Shown one piece after another: positions 9,588-24,500 of a DNA stretch of 64,000 nucleotides (its first letter is position 1; each line of letters starts with the position of its first letter). The notes under the pieces were generated by a model. The model searched no databases and was not told where the DNA came from. It worked only from the letters and a program-made list of their open reading frames with translations. The stretch lies in assembly GCA_016617855.1 (NCBI GenBank), contig JAECUM010003261.1, forward strand, positions 31,569-95,568, in the 5' to 3' direction. A program made the position numbers and the translations under genes. Source of the DNA: Megalonaias nervosa. Lineage: Eukaryota > Mollusca > Bivalvia > Unionida > Unionidae.

Positions 9588-12500
9588 CTTTGAAAATAAA
9601 TTTCATAAAGTTAAGCAAAATAACTGCATGTGTTATCTGCATATGCAAACTCACACACATAAAATATTCATGTTCCTTTAGCAGATTTTAAAGCAGAGTG
9701 GATCTATTTCTTTTTTGTTTACCATACAGTGATTTCAGTGAAAACAAAGCACAAATTTTCATTAAATTTTGGGATAAGATTCAGTTATTAAAGGCTGTTC
9801 TATTTAAACACAGACTGTATCCTGGGGAGGCAGTTTTTAAAAAATATATTGCCAAGTAGTTCATATGGCAATGAAACAACATTCTAAATTGCAATGTATG
9901 GGTGATTACTCCACATTTAAAAAGCCTTCCCTGAGTTCCAAGTGTTTTATACTAATAAAATTCTTTCCAGCTCACTTAATAATATGATTTTTGAGCAATC
10001 AAAAGCATTCCTTAGGCTTTTAGCAACCCACATGATTAGCATAATTGTTTTAGCATCAGGCATCCACTCAGTATAACATACATTAAAGATAACAGGAATA
10101 AAATGATTTTCCAATATCAGGTATACTTTAGGTTCACCATTTTCTGTTTATAACAAAGAAATATTTAAAATATATTTCTTGACAATTGATTGATAAAGCA
10201 CAGTCTGCCAACCAGACCAAATACTCATTTGAAAATTAAGAATATTTGCAAGGTATACTTATAATTGTTACCTGCAAAACAAAGATGCACTGGAACAGCT
10301 GTTTAAAATGTATATGCGTTTTAGAAAATTATCTGTATTACTGTAAATAATGAAGCATAATATTAATACTGCAAAACAAGTTGAATAGAGGATATGTGGC
10401 ACATCGATAAAATATACTTTTCATATACCTAATGACTTTGCTGCCATAAGCATAAATAAAAAACTATTAAATTAATGAAACAAGAAAAACCACAAATAGT
10501 GGCAAGGCTCGATTGCAAACTATAAAATACTGTAAATCCAATTTTAATCATTTGGTAAAAACATTTGTAAATTTTTGTGTGGTTTCTAACAAGACTCACA
10601 CATATAAATACTAGCTTATCTGACTTAACAAGTAATAGCAGTGTCTGAGAAAATGACCTGAATACAAATTGTTACTAAGAGAAACTGAGATCGATGCAAA
10701 TCAGTGTCTGTGAAAATTACAAGGGGTGAAACAATATATTGATGTATGATATTTCTTCCATATCAATACACATATCAATACAAGAGGTGAGGAATCAATA
10801 CAAAATGATACTTATCCAATACAAGTTACTTTAATCTTCAGCAGCTGTGAATAATTATCAGTTATTTGCTTTTCCATTATTTAAACTGAGTATTCATTTG
10901 AGGCAGCCATTGCAGGAACATGCACTAATTTCTGTCAGTCAGAGAGAAAAACTACTGACAACACCTACTCTTCTTCTATTAACAGACAGGGTGACTAGCT
11001 CATGTAGTTTGAAACATGCACCCAAGTCCCTACCCCACTAATTCCATGCTTATTATCTGATCCTGTAAACATCTTCAGAAAATGATAATATATATCAGTG
11101 TACAGAAGACATTTCAGATTTGTTCCCAATTAAGATTTAAGTACTTTACTGATCATTTAATAACCACATTATGCAAAGTTTCTCTTTTGCTTTGCATCTT
11201 GCATTGAACTTGAGGGCTATACTTCTGGTGTGGCACACAGAAATACGTATATACTTCCAGTGTGGCACACAGAAATATGTCTATACTTCCAGTGTGAAAC
11301 ACAGAAATATGTCTATACTTCCAGTGTGGCACACAGAAATATGTCTATACTTCCCGTGTGGCACACAGAAATATGTCACATCTAATTCTGGTTGGTGGTT
11401 ATTGTTTGTGCAAGTTCAAAGTAAAACAATAAACCACCAATCAGAACTAACTCTGGCATATTCCCTATGAGACCTTGGAAATATCAGTAGCCAAACTAGG
11501 TTAATTTAGATACAACGCAACAGAGAAATTCTGCACAAAAGTGGCTCTTAAATGATCTGTAAAGTACTTAAATCATATGTGGCATACAAATTTGTAATGT
11601 CTCCTTTTACACTGACACATGTAATCAGTGACTGAATGTGCCAACTGGAAAAAAAATTAGCACAGAATCGGCAAGGGTACAGATTCCAAACTGCACAAGT
11701 TAGAGTCATCTTGTTAATTTATTGAAGGGTAGTGGATGCTGTCAAAAATTTCTTTTTTCACTACCAGAAATGAGTGTCTGTGGCCACGGCAGTTGTTTTG
11801 TATCTGCAGAAAGTACAACGTGAAGGATCTGGTTGTTAGTCTCCCTGCTCCCACACTCTGACTTTCCAGAAAAGATTTCTTTTGCACAATTTCTTTTTTT
11901 TAAGATGACAACCAATTGACTTCCAAATTTAAGTGAAGACATAAAATTGATAATGAAATCAGGGCTGTAAACAGCATTTATGAATAAAAGAGGAATAATG
12001 TGTACTAGGGGGTCAAGGGGGCCACACAGACACCCTTGTAGGTCCAGGGCCAATGTCCTGGTAATGGGCTGGGGGGTGGGGGTGAGGGCAACTCCCCCCT
12101 AAAGCTCCTGCAATTTATTGATTTAAAACCCCTTAAACTGACCAAGAATTATATACCTCAACATTTTCTATCCTATCACACATTGGAACAATATGTAGGA
12201 ATGTCACAGTTGCTGTTGCAGTGTCAGAGGTACTAGTACTAATAGCTTCTCAAAATGGTTTGGGTTCATCACTTAACTGTTTAAACAACTTGTCAATACT
12301 GTAGTGTGAGCATTTTGTTTTATAAGTGACACATGTTTCATTCATCTGATGTGATCTTTAAGAGCAACTGAGCCATGATTGCTGTAATTTATTTGCTTTA
12401 TACACAAACTGCATAACGCCTGTCCCAGTAAGTCACACTTGACAAAAGTGTTGCCTAGTTTAACTGATACCGGTTTGTCTAAACCCATCTTCAATTCTAC

Positions 12501-15500
12501 ATAACATTCAAACCATTTAAAGGAAAGTTTATTCTTCACGTCTTTGTCATGTCACTGTCAATTTCCTTCACTTTAGATTTTGCATTTTTCATTACTAATT
12601 TTTCAATGTTTTAAATCATGAAAATATCTTCAGTTACCATCTTTTTGGGCATTATTTTTCTCACAAAGATGAATGCAAAATTTTGTTTGATTAGTGGAAT
12701 GTTACTAAACATGCTTGGTGATTGGTTAATTTTGCAATCAAATATTTTGGTCTTCTTCTGCCAGGAAATAAGCTGTCTAAATTACTGATGAATAATTATG
12801 TCATTGTTGTCTTTGTGGATTGATGGCTTACCCACTCCCAACTTAAAATTTCTCCTCAAACTTTTGCCAATCTCAAAAATAACCCTGGGGATGAATAAAT
12901 CTGTGAATTCACAGCTCTTTAAGATGTTTTAAAAACATTCATGTGGTGCAAAAAAAGGGTGTGGTGACCAAAATAAGCCCTGCTCCTGATCAAATGGTGC
13001 AGCCTAAAATGGCCTACGAGGCTGAATAAAAATCACTAACACCAAACAGGTAGCCTGTCTGTCTGTAGTCTGCTTACTAGAAATACAAAATACATGTCAA
13101 CACATTTAAATGTTAATACCCCACACCTCAAAGGCCTTCTAAAGATGAAAGAACCATGAAATCTGATACATGTATCAATAATGTATTGGATTATATAAAG
13201 TTGTTCACTCATGAATCATATTTATACACAGCAGAGGCATATTGTTTCACCCCTGAAAATGGCTGAAATTCAAACACTAACCTAGGGAAAAGCAAAGGTT
13301 GATCAAATTCAGTGGACCACAAAATACAGGTCATAGTAACCTAGATATTGCTGACAGCTACAGTACAACTCATGACACAATTACATACCAAGTTATGTGA
13401 CTTCATAGGCTGAAGTGTTTGAGAAAATGATCTAAGCACACACCCTACACTGAGTACTGATGCTAGAATGCACCCGTTACCAATCCATAAGCCAAAATTG
13501 ATCTGCAATCCAGTCCAAAATTACGCTCATTTAAATTGTATGATTAACCATCATATATCCTTACCTCTGTTCCTGTGTAGGATCCTGAGGAATGCAGAAT
13601 TGCTACTCTGAATGTTGGCCACCACGAAAGAAATTCCTTCACCCATTGATGCATTACTGTGGCTGGACAAATCACAATGGATGCCCCTAGTCCTGTGCGT
13701 CTTTGGGAATTAAATATATAAACAAATTATTTTCAGCAACCTTATGCCTTAAAATGTGACTTCATGGATTTTATGTTAATGGTTGAAAAAATGTTCCAAC
13801 AAATTATCATTTTATGGAAGTGCAGCAATCTTTATCCCATTTAGTGCTGTCAAAATGCAACTCCAATTCAATAATTTTGGTGTCATGGAATCACTATTCC
13901 AACTAGTACTGTCAAGATGCAATGCCACGGCAATAATTTTAGTGTCATGGAATCACTATTCCAGCTAGTACTGACAAGATGCAACTCCGAGGCAATAATT
14001 TTAGTGTCATGGAATCATTATCTCATCTTGTACTTTCAAAATGCAATTTTATGGCAATAATTTTAGTGTCATGGAATTTTTATCCCATCTTGTACTGTCA
14101 AGATGCAACTCCAAGGCAATAATTTTAGTGTCATGGAATCGTTATCCCATCTAGTACTGCCAAGATGCAATTCTATGGCAATAATTTTTGCTTCATCCAG
14201 GTTCTGTGCACGATATATTGTTCTTTTTTGTAAAATTCTGGCAAAGGTCTTATGTGTTTATTTTCTGCATGTGTGTGTACTGATGGCAGGCACTGAACCA
14301 AATCTTGGGCCTGACACTATGTCTCAAATCAACGACATCAGTATAATGCATCTTAATATCAGAGTTTGAAATCTAAAATTGATTTGTGTAAATACTTTGC
14401 AGCTGATATACTTTGTTTTACTCAAACCTGACCTTAACTAATTCCCTCTGAACAATGAAATCACCATATTAGGTTATCCTAAACCATTCCACAAGGATAT
14501 GAAAACATTTGGCAGTTGGGTAGCTACATACACCAAAATGTTACATTCCTGTAATTCTATGATCTGGTTTTGATTTACCAGGGTTAGAATGGATGGAAAT
14601 AAATATAAACAGGAAGCAAATACTGATAAGAGAACTGTAAAGACCACCAAATCATTTGTTGGAGGGCTATACAGGCCACCAAATAGTGAATCATTTGTTG
14701 GAGGGCTATACAGACCACCAAATAGTGAATCATTTGTTGGAGGGCTATACAGACCACCAAATTGTGAACCATCTGTTGGAATGCTATATAGATTGCGCAA
14801 CAGTGAATCATCTCTTTGGGATCAAACTGAATTTAGCATTGAAAGAGCCCAGGACACAAAGCCAGATTACTTAGTTCTTGTATGTGATATTAATGATGAA
14901 AGTTTTCTTCTTTCCTAATAATACAGTACTTCAACAATGCCAATCTTGGACTTTGATAACTGTAATAGTGATCAGACCCTGAAATTTTGTCTAGTGCTAG
15001 CATCCTTGATCCATTTTACTCTAGTGGAGTTAGATACAATTGCCCAGTATATGCTATAAGAGAGTGATATGGTTATATGATAAAGAAAACTATACTTTGT
15101 TAAATTCACTTCTGAAGTCTCTTGTATGGGACAAAGAAAACTTGAAAAAAAACCTAATAACATTAATGATAGCATTGCTACATTCATAAAATCTAATTTG
15201 GGATACTGTTTACAAAGTAAAACTTTGCCACAAAAATTGTTACTGTTCATGCTAAAGACCCACCCTGGATGCATAACATTAGAAAACTCGTTAGACAAAG
15301 ACAGCAGTTTTATGACTGAGAAAAACAGGCCCAAATCCCACAACAATGGTTGCTGTATATCAAAATTCTTTTCTTCACATGGATCTCCTGACAAGACCCA
15401 AAGCTTGAAGAAGTAGCCTATCTGGACATGGATGAAACACTTGTGACAAGGGCTATTTGAGCAGGTTCACCCATTCACATTCACCAAGGTCTTGATCCAC

Positions 15501-18500
15501 CCAAGATGAGCTAACAGATTCATTGGGCATTTGTGGCTCCTCACCTTTTAAAGTTATTTTCAGTACCAAGACTGTGGGGGAGGTAGGCATAGACCCCAAA
15601 CCCCTCCCAACTGACTGAGAGTGCATCCATGACATGTTCCCCTGGGTCGAGGACAGGTGAGATTTAAGTGGGCACTTGTGATTTGTTTCATTCATCCATG
15701 TGCACTAGTGAAGAAAATCACAAACCAGAATACACATATCACATGATTTTGTACTCCCATTTGAGTATGTTGGCCACCACCACAGAACTGTCCATCATAA
15801 TGAGAATTTTCTTTCGACATACATGATCCTTCTAGAAATAAAACACCTTCACTAAGGCCCTCATTTCTAGAATGCTGATATAAAGAAGTAACTTCTTGCC
15901 CTCATTTGGGTAACTCATAGCACACCCACCCTTCATCTTTCATGAGCTGGCATCCATGCAGATTGTAAATGCCAGTTGGAGTTTTTTCTGGAGGAATTCC
16001 TGCTGTGAGCAATTGTGTGTTGCACAACTGGTGCAGAAAACACACTTCATTCATCAAATACTAAAGCCTACACTGAATTAACAATAAATAAAAATATAAC
16101 TCCACTGCTTGTGTTCATGTTGCATTTTGTTTGCATTCTGGAATCTGCTTTCATTCATTCTTCCTTTGCTCTGCCACCCATTCTGTTCCACTGGCAAATT
16201 TACCGATTTCAGGACATGCACAAGACTTTTCCAATGATTATTAGGTCAAAAGAAGGCATGTGTAAATTACCTGAGAGCACAAATTACAGCAGATTTAATT
16301 TGAAATTGGACATTATGGAAATTTAACATTTAAATAATTCACTGAAATTTACAAAACATTTCCAAAATAGGGGCAATACAGTTGAGCCATATAGTGCTGC
16401 TTAAATTCTGGTACTTACGAAGTAGTCCTGTCCCTGAGTTTGGAGTATCGCAGTGCTGCCAGGAAGCTGATCATCTCAATAGTTTTGCCTAAGCCCATTT
16501 CATCCCCAATTATCCCCCCTGCTTCCTGTGCATCAAGCTCCCATAACCACTTCACACAGGTTTTCTGGTAGCTGTAAATAAAGAATCAACCAGTATGCTA
16601 GGCTTCTGAATAAAAATTCTAAAAAATAACATGTCACAGTATAAAGTAAAATATCTGCAAAAAATATTCATTCACAAATAAATGTGATAATCTGTTAAGA
16701 GTCCTTCTGCTCAATTAACAGGGTATATTTGTTAATTCTCATTTAATTCCAAGGATATAACAAAAATAACAAACAAGTAACACCGAAAAAAAGACAGTGC
16801 CTAAGAAGTCAGAAAACTTTTCAAACAATATGACAAAGTATCAGGAGTCACATATTTAAAGAAATATGTTGACAAACTTTCTAATACTAATGTTAAATGT
16901 TTAAAACAAAACAAGAAAATGCTTATCAACAAATTTTATTAAGAATATTTTATGAAACAATACTCAAATGATGTGGAGTACTGTATATCAGACTGACATT
17001 CAGATATGTTATTTTCTGAGCATCAACTTGTAAACATAGAAACCTGTATGAACACACATGGCACTATACAGCTTGTCCTTTGTGGATAGGTTTTCCCTAC
17101 AGAGTTTAAATATCGATGTAAACTCATGAACAGGCTTTATTAATAGTGTCCTTCATAATCTGGTGTCCTTTATATCGGGTGTCTAAAGCATGTTTCTAAA
17201 ATGACAAACACTACTGCTACACTTACTTAAACAATTTGCTCCATATTTTACCAGGCACATGCAGTCCTCCATCAAACTCCTCATCCGAGTCTGATTCACT
17301 AACCTCTCCTCTTTCTTTTAAAATTTGTCTCCTACGTTCTTCTTTATCCAGCTCCCTGATGTTAACAAAAATGTATTTGTGGTTAAATAATTCTTATTAA
17401 CAAAATTCTCCCAAACTATCAAAACTGTAGTTAAACAGTCTTTTCCTGTGGAAAATATTACCGCTGTCAACATATCACACTTCCACTTCTACAGCTGCCC
17501 ACTCTGCAGGCATGCCTAAAGGGTTCAATGCTAGGTGTAATCAAGTAAAGAAAAATACGCAATTCCATCACAATACATGCTGTTTGTTTAAATGATGTGT
17601 TTGAAATATTTAAGTTTCTGAGGTTTCTTTCTATACACACAAAAACACATACTGAATATGTCTGGTTACACTGGACTGTTCATTATGGCTGGAAGTATAT
17701 ACAAGGAATGTTCATTACAGCAAAATCTGCTGTATCTGTCTTGTCAAGCTTGGCTGACACATTACAGTAAAATTGTAGAAACCTAAAGCTTATAATTCAA
17801 TGGTAACAAATATTGTTACTTACGGCAAAACATAAAGACATATCCCAATGGACCAAACAAGGGATTATCTTGGCTTGAGAGTTTCAAATGAGTTAGGTTA
17901 ACTCAGAATGGCATGACAAATATCACAGCTGTTTTTTAGACAATAGCACATGAGAAGCATAGGATGTTGCAAAACAGTTAAATTCAACACAAACAGGAAT
18001 CAGGTTAACCAGGGTTCAGCAAATGGACTTTCTGACATCTAGCCTGTGCAATTATATATCCCACCTGTATCTGACTTGCGTGACTTTAACAAAACACTTT
18101 TATACAGAATCTTAATATTCATGATGCTACTTCTATGGAAAAGCAACATCTAAATTTCACCAAACTGTCTCAAATGAGACAAAAATGGTGTGAGACATTC
18201 AAACTCTGAACATCGACATACATATGCTGTAAACACTTATAGATATATGCATCAATGACAATTCTTCAGAAAAACAAATCGCCAGTTTGCAAAAACAATT
18301 CTTAAGACAGAACCATGAAATGTCTGACATGAAGACACTACTTCAGATGCCAAAGACCCATTTCTCATGCATGTGTCAGTTTTTCAATTCTCACTCATCT
18401 TGTCTTGCTCTGTTGTCTCATGTCATTTGCCCTGCATCAGTTGTCACTTGATGGTTTGTTCACATGGTAATATGTAACAAGGCATACTTTGATGCCATAA

Positions 18501-21500
18501 TGCCCAACATCTCTTCGATTAAATCTAGTCAATGCTGTTATGGAACACAGATGAATTAATTATCTTTCTTTTCATTTTGGAGAGCAAATGTGTGAAAAGA
18601 AAAATCAATGTAGAGGCTGACACCAAGACATGAGTATCCCAGCCTCTGCATTACATCTTTTATCTCCAACACCACAAAATCTCACTGAAGACAAATGTTT
18701 TCCTTCATATGGATTTCCTTCCCTCACTACAAACCCACATAAGGATTTTATTAGTCTCACTTCTGCTACCCTGGGCAAGCTGAAAATTTTAGATTTTTTT
18801 TCAGTCTTGTCTCCATATGTTTACCTTAGCCTTTTCTCGTAGTAATGTTCATCCCCATCATCTCTGACTTTCCTAATTGGTAAACTTCCAGACAATTTAC
18901 GTGGTTTGGTTAGTAGGGGACTGTCTTCTTCATCCTCATTTTTATCATTACTTGAACGAAAGTATCCAGGCAAATTTTGCAAGGATTTTCTTCTCTTCCT
19001 TTTTGGTTTTTCTACAATGTGAGAACAAAATTAGAGAATTAATACCTATAATGATCATCAATACATACTTTTCAACCCTCACTTTCCAACTTTGTAATAT
19101 GATATGATAAAAAATGCAAAACAACTAACAACAATAAAAAGAACAAACAACATAATTCTGTTTCAAATTTTCTATGACAAACCTTTATCACAAATTGCTT
19201 TGGTTAAAACAAAAATATTTTTTGTTCCACTGCAGAACAATGATGATAGTAGATGGTAATTAAAAATTTTGCAAAGGACCTGTCTTTCCAGATAGTAAAT
19301 GGATTCTCAATAATACTTACTAAAGCTAACATCATCCTCTTCTTCAATTTTCTTCAACTCTTTGTCATCAGGCACATAATCCTCGTCACTATCTAGTCTG
19401 TGCCCCTGATCTTCTTCCTCTTCCTCCATTCTTCCCTCCTCCTCCTCCTCCTCCTCACCATTCCCATAATCACCAAGTTCTGGATCCTTCTCAAAAGAAT
19501 GTTCCATTTTTGGTCTCTTCCACCTGCTTGAAGATCGGCTGTTTTTGGAGCTGCCTTCAACATCATCTCTGTACACCCTGTGATCCTTCTCATCAAACAA
19601 GTTTTTCTCTCTTGGGGAATTCCTGTCCACACCACCTGAACTATAGTATTCTTGAAGTTTGTTTGAAACAGATCTAGACCTGGAGGATTTTTTTTCATCT
19701 TTTGTGGTTTGGTGGATTGCAGATGACTGAAGCCCTTTTAAGTCAACCTGTTCTGAGTCCATCTTTAATTGACAATGATAACAAAAGCCAAGCTTTTAAG
19801 GATTCTGGTTCAAATAATTATATACAATAATTTACAAGAAAAAGTAACATGTCAGTCTATTTATACATATATACAATTTACTTCATGTTATTCTTCTTTT
19901 CCAAGGCTAGTGTTAAGCACCAAGTATTGCACCAAGTTAAACAAAAGAAAGAAATGCAGAGTGCCTTTGAATATGTCTCCCTATCTGGTGTATTTGAAAA
20001 TATGTCTTTAATCTGGAATGTTGACTTCATCTCTGATGTTTTTATTTGAAAAAGGAATTACAGTGGTTATCTAACCATGGCTACTAAATCTATCAACAAA
20101 AACAAAATACTGTACTTATGAATTTGGCATTGATATAAATTAAGATAACTTAATCTATGCAGTAACATATTTACAAAGGTTTTCCAATATAGGGTTCAAA
20201 TACAGGTTCCTTCCAAAATTTTTAAAAAATCCATTGCACTCCTCACCCTCTCTTGTCTTAAAAATTTGCTACTTATATGTTGGAATACCTATTAACTTAT
20301 TCAAAGACCAAAAAGAGTAAAAAGAAATGTTGCAAACAAAATTACAGCCCAGGAGACAAAAGTTATTATTTTTCAATCTCAAAAGCTTTCAATTACTTTG
20401 ACAGTAAGCCTCTGTCATGGTTCCATGTGCCCCAGGCTCCATTTCTGAAGTCCTCTTAAAATCCATACTGCATACAGACAATAGCCTACGGAATGATTTT
20501 TTCTGATCACTTATTCAAAACTAATCCATGTATGATAATATAAGGAACTATGAAACTCTGTCCACTTTGAATAGTTGTCCATTATGACTGTTTTTCTTTT
20601 TATATTATATTCTCTAGACATACATTTAATCAATTTAATACAAATACACAAGTACCTCTGATGGCCCAGGCATGGAATTAATGACAGTTCCAAATGGTGT
20701 CATTGCTCCAGTCCTAATCAGTTTTTCACACTCTGTCTCATTCATTCTGGAAGAGCCAAGACCAAGCATCTCACTGTATTCTGGACTTGTGACTAAAAAG
20801 GTGTTTGACAAAATGTATCACCAAATTTTAAAGAAAAAGATTAAAAATCAAATCAACTGAGTTATCATATATATATATATATCTGCTTATAAGACAAGTC
20901 CAACTACAAACTGCACAGACCCAGACCTGCCATTGCATGTGCTGGCAGATCTGGGCCTGTGCAGTTTGTTATGAGTAATAAATAGAACAAACACGATAGA
21001 CCCTGATCTGTAGGCTCGTTATGCTATGGCAGATCAGGATCTTTGTTCTCTGCAGTTTGACTCGACTTATATACTCGACTTATATACAAGTAAATGTGGT
21101 ATATTATGTCCATGTTTTGTGTGTCTGTAAAACTCGGAGAGAACAGGATTTAATAATTTGGGTATTTTACTCCATGGATTGGTACTAACTGCATTTTTAA
21201 AAATATCTAAAAATTTCTAATGGGATAGTTTGTGAACACCTAAACAGACAAACTTACTATTCCACACCATGTTTTAATCATCCAAATGTTATACCTTTAT
21301 GAATCCATAAAATGATTTCATGATCAACAACAATTCATGATGAATTTAATATTATTTGATTTATATGAGTAAGCATTCTCACATTCATCAAGTACCACTA
21401 TTTAAAACATGCACATACATCTGAAATTTGTACTTATAGTATAGTTTATATTGATCAAATACACGGTCAAAAAACATTGTATTTATGGTAGGAGCAATAT

Positions 21501-24500
21501 ATAATGAAAACTTTGGACTAAATGATAAAAATTAAATTGCTTTGTGTAACTTGAACACATTTAAACAACTTTTATGGGTTTTTGGTCCAACTGCATAAAA
21601 TACCTAACTGTGCAACTTATCGAGAGCTCAGTGAAAAAACCATTTTTAACATTTATTTACTTCCTGTTAAAAGTTATTGCCTATGCCTTGCCAATTAGAC
21701 AAAAATGCCATGCAGAATCTTAACATTGATGACAATGCTGTTGTCTCCACCACTGGAAAAGGTATACCTATTTCATGCTATCTCCTGAACAGAGGTTTGA
21801 GAATAAAAAATTTTGGATAACCTGTTGCATCTTCTGGCTCCTCCTGATCTGACACCATCTCCTCTACCACTTTCAGTTTCTTCTGCAGAGATATCTCTTT
21901 GGCCTTCAGGCTTTTAAGCTGACTCAGCTGAAAAAACCAAATAAACTGAATTTAATAGTCTAGCTTACATCCAATATCACTATGTCCCCACCCTGACCTC
22001 TTGGTAAAGGTAATGAACTAGTGAACTACTAAATTCATTCATTACAGAAAGAAAACATACAGCACTAATATTAAAGGAATAAGACATTATGTGAAAGAAG
22101 CTTAATATAGCATGCATGACAGCATGATGCACACATAACCTCACTGTGACGACTTTAAGAAAAGCCAATTTATTTGTCACCAACTAATTCATTGTGATCC
22201 TATTTTGTGACACTTTGCTATCAATAGTGTCCAGTTTTTTGAGCATACTGAATAAAGGCAAAGAAGCATCACTCTGGGATTCCAAAAGTAGTACACATGT
22301 CTCAACAGAAATTTCCTAATCAACTGCACTGGGCTATTTTCAGGGCTACTATATTTGAAAAATATATGCTATCCAGGGAAGTAAGTTCTTTAAAAATATA
22401 TGCCAGAGTACTCTAATCACTCAAAGAGTTTATATGAATATGACACAAAATTCTGAATCGCATCTATGGGTGGCTGTTCCAAACTGAAAGTGCCCTCCCT
22501 GGGTCCCAAGTACATTTACTGGAACAGCCCTCAGATAAAGTATCAACATCAACTGAACATTTACTGAATCAATAATGCTTCATATCAAAAAGATAACATA
22601 TGTTGAGAGTAGTATAATATAAATAAAACTTCTTACTTTATTTTCCTTCTGTTTCACAACAGACTCAAGCCTACGTTGTGTGTGCCCTGATTGCTTTGCT
22701 GTTCCACTAATTGCACTAATCACTTTGTCAAGTTGATTCACCTCTGTCTGCACAATGCTGTAAATACATTATTACTCTAAATTGATGGCATTATACAGGA
22801 AAGACAAATGGCCTGACTGTATAGCTGTATACAAGGATATTTTCCAGTGTAACTGAACATTTATATAATTGTGTAAATAAGAAAATGTATACTATTGAGT
22901 TTAAAATGTTAGATAACCAATTAACAAATAATCACATAATAAAGCCTATTTTCCTGACTTACTATATTCATGCACTGAAGCACAAATGAGGAAATGAGGT
23001 TAATAATTATAATTAGACAGAAGTGATGCTCATGCCCCTCTCCACCAACATCACATAGTGCTGAGCCTGCATAATATGCTCTGACAACACAATACATTTC
23101 CCTCAATAAAGTATATATATATATATATCTTTTCTTTAATTATATCAGGGGTCACGCTACCAGGCAAAGTGGGCAAAAAAGTCACCTGAGAAACGTAAAC
23201 TTCGCCTTCTTCTGTTAGGAAAGCGAAAACGACTTCGCCCTCTGATTTTTCGGACGTAAAATGACTGTAGATTACGACTTTGAGATGCCCCCTCATTGTA
23301 GCCAGAAAGTTCTGGCACTGTTGTAACCCAAGGCCAAATGTATTTACATCGTGTTGATACCAATCAGCTTACGGCGACAAAGAAATTCTTGCACATTCAC
23401 ATGCAAGTTTTAATAGCTAACTGACCATTAACCCTTTCCGGAGCAAGATATCACTGCTTGATTTCATGAAGTTGGGCACACTGTGCTATGATGAAAATAT
23501 ACCAAATTCTGTTTTGAAATTTAAACATCAATATGCAAATAGTAATTTGCTTTTAAAAAATATGATCGGTGAAGAGCGTTTTCTAATTTATTTCTTTTTT
23601 TTAATAAATGGAGATTTTTGCGTATTTTCTGTATAAAATCAGTTTGAAACCGTAAATAACTTGTAATGGTGGACATCGCTGCATATATGATATACCACTT
23701 CATTAAACTGTCTGTATTTGTAAATAATTGGGCAAATAGGTTCAGGAAAATATATAATATAATGAAAACAAAGTTTAAATATTATCTGATAGGAGATTAG
23801 CCTAAATATTTAATAATGTAGGTCAGAAGCATGTGACAATCTCTGTTGTGGAATTCGAAACAATGCTGCAAGGTCAAGGTTGTTTTCTGACTTACCGTAA
23901 TTAATTTTCGTGAAAATACGAAAAATATATATAGTAATGAAGCAAATACTATTTAACCAATGCATATCGTTATTACCAGTAGGTAGGCAAATAATACAAC
24001 CATAAATATGCAGTCCTATTAATGAATTTTTGTAACAAAGCAAGAAAGTGAGTAGTTATATTAAGAAAAGCCCTCTTTCTAAAAATAGATGCACTCGCAC
24101 TGTGCAATACAAATTCTTGGATTTTTGGTTGAGGGAAAAAAGGGTCCAGTTTAGTTATATATCGACTTTAGTGCTTCAGTGTGTTGTCTATGAATAGTTA
24201 CAGTAATGATTTATCGGGAACAATGAAATCAGGACGAAGAGTATGGTTTGAAGTCACTTATGCATTTATTCCTATGTACATGTATTAGGGGCTGTTTCAA
24301 AGAATGTTATCTTTTTGACTGCAATTTTACACAAAACTTGTAGAAAATAAAATAATTAAGTGGTAGTTGATTAAGCATTTTTACCAACTTGCAGTTACAA
24401 GACTCTAATCTTGTTACTGCTATCAGTTAAAATTAATTACAATGTATAGCTTCTGATGTGCTTTTTAACTCATATGGCCAAAATACACTGCATTTACTTC

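Larger units (their letters stand above)
10721..13255 (-). mobile_element. hAT-like DNA transposon relic in an ERCC6 intron
   Basis: The ends are inverted copies: AAGGGGTGAAACAATAT at 10,721-10,737 and, inverted, ATATTGTTTCACCCCTG ending at 13,255. Candidate 8-bp target duplications flank it (AAAATTAC left, AAAATGGC right, two mismatches). TIRs of the form CAGGGGT and 8-bp duplications are typical of hAT elements. On the minus strand, inside, is a fragment with a BED/C2H2-like zinc finger (11,742-12,600). A 32-bp tandem repeat lies at 11,221-11,381. Confidence 0.6.

Noticed and set aside
14474..14811. Minus-strand ORFs with repeated LYSPPTNDS and CIALQQM peptides
   Set aside because: They are antisense shadows of the 39-bp repeat in the LINE relic.
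23051..23363. Two overlapping minus-strand ORFs
   Set aside because: They straddle the left end of the hAT-like non-autonomous element and have no protein-like conservation.
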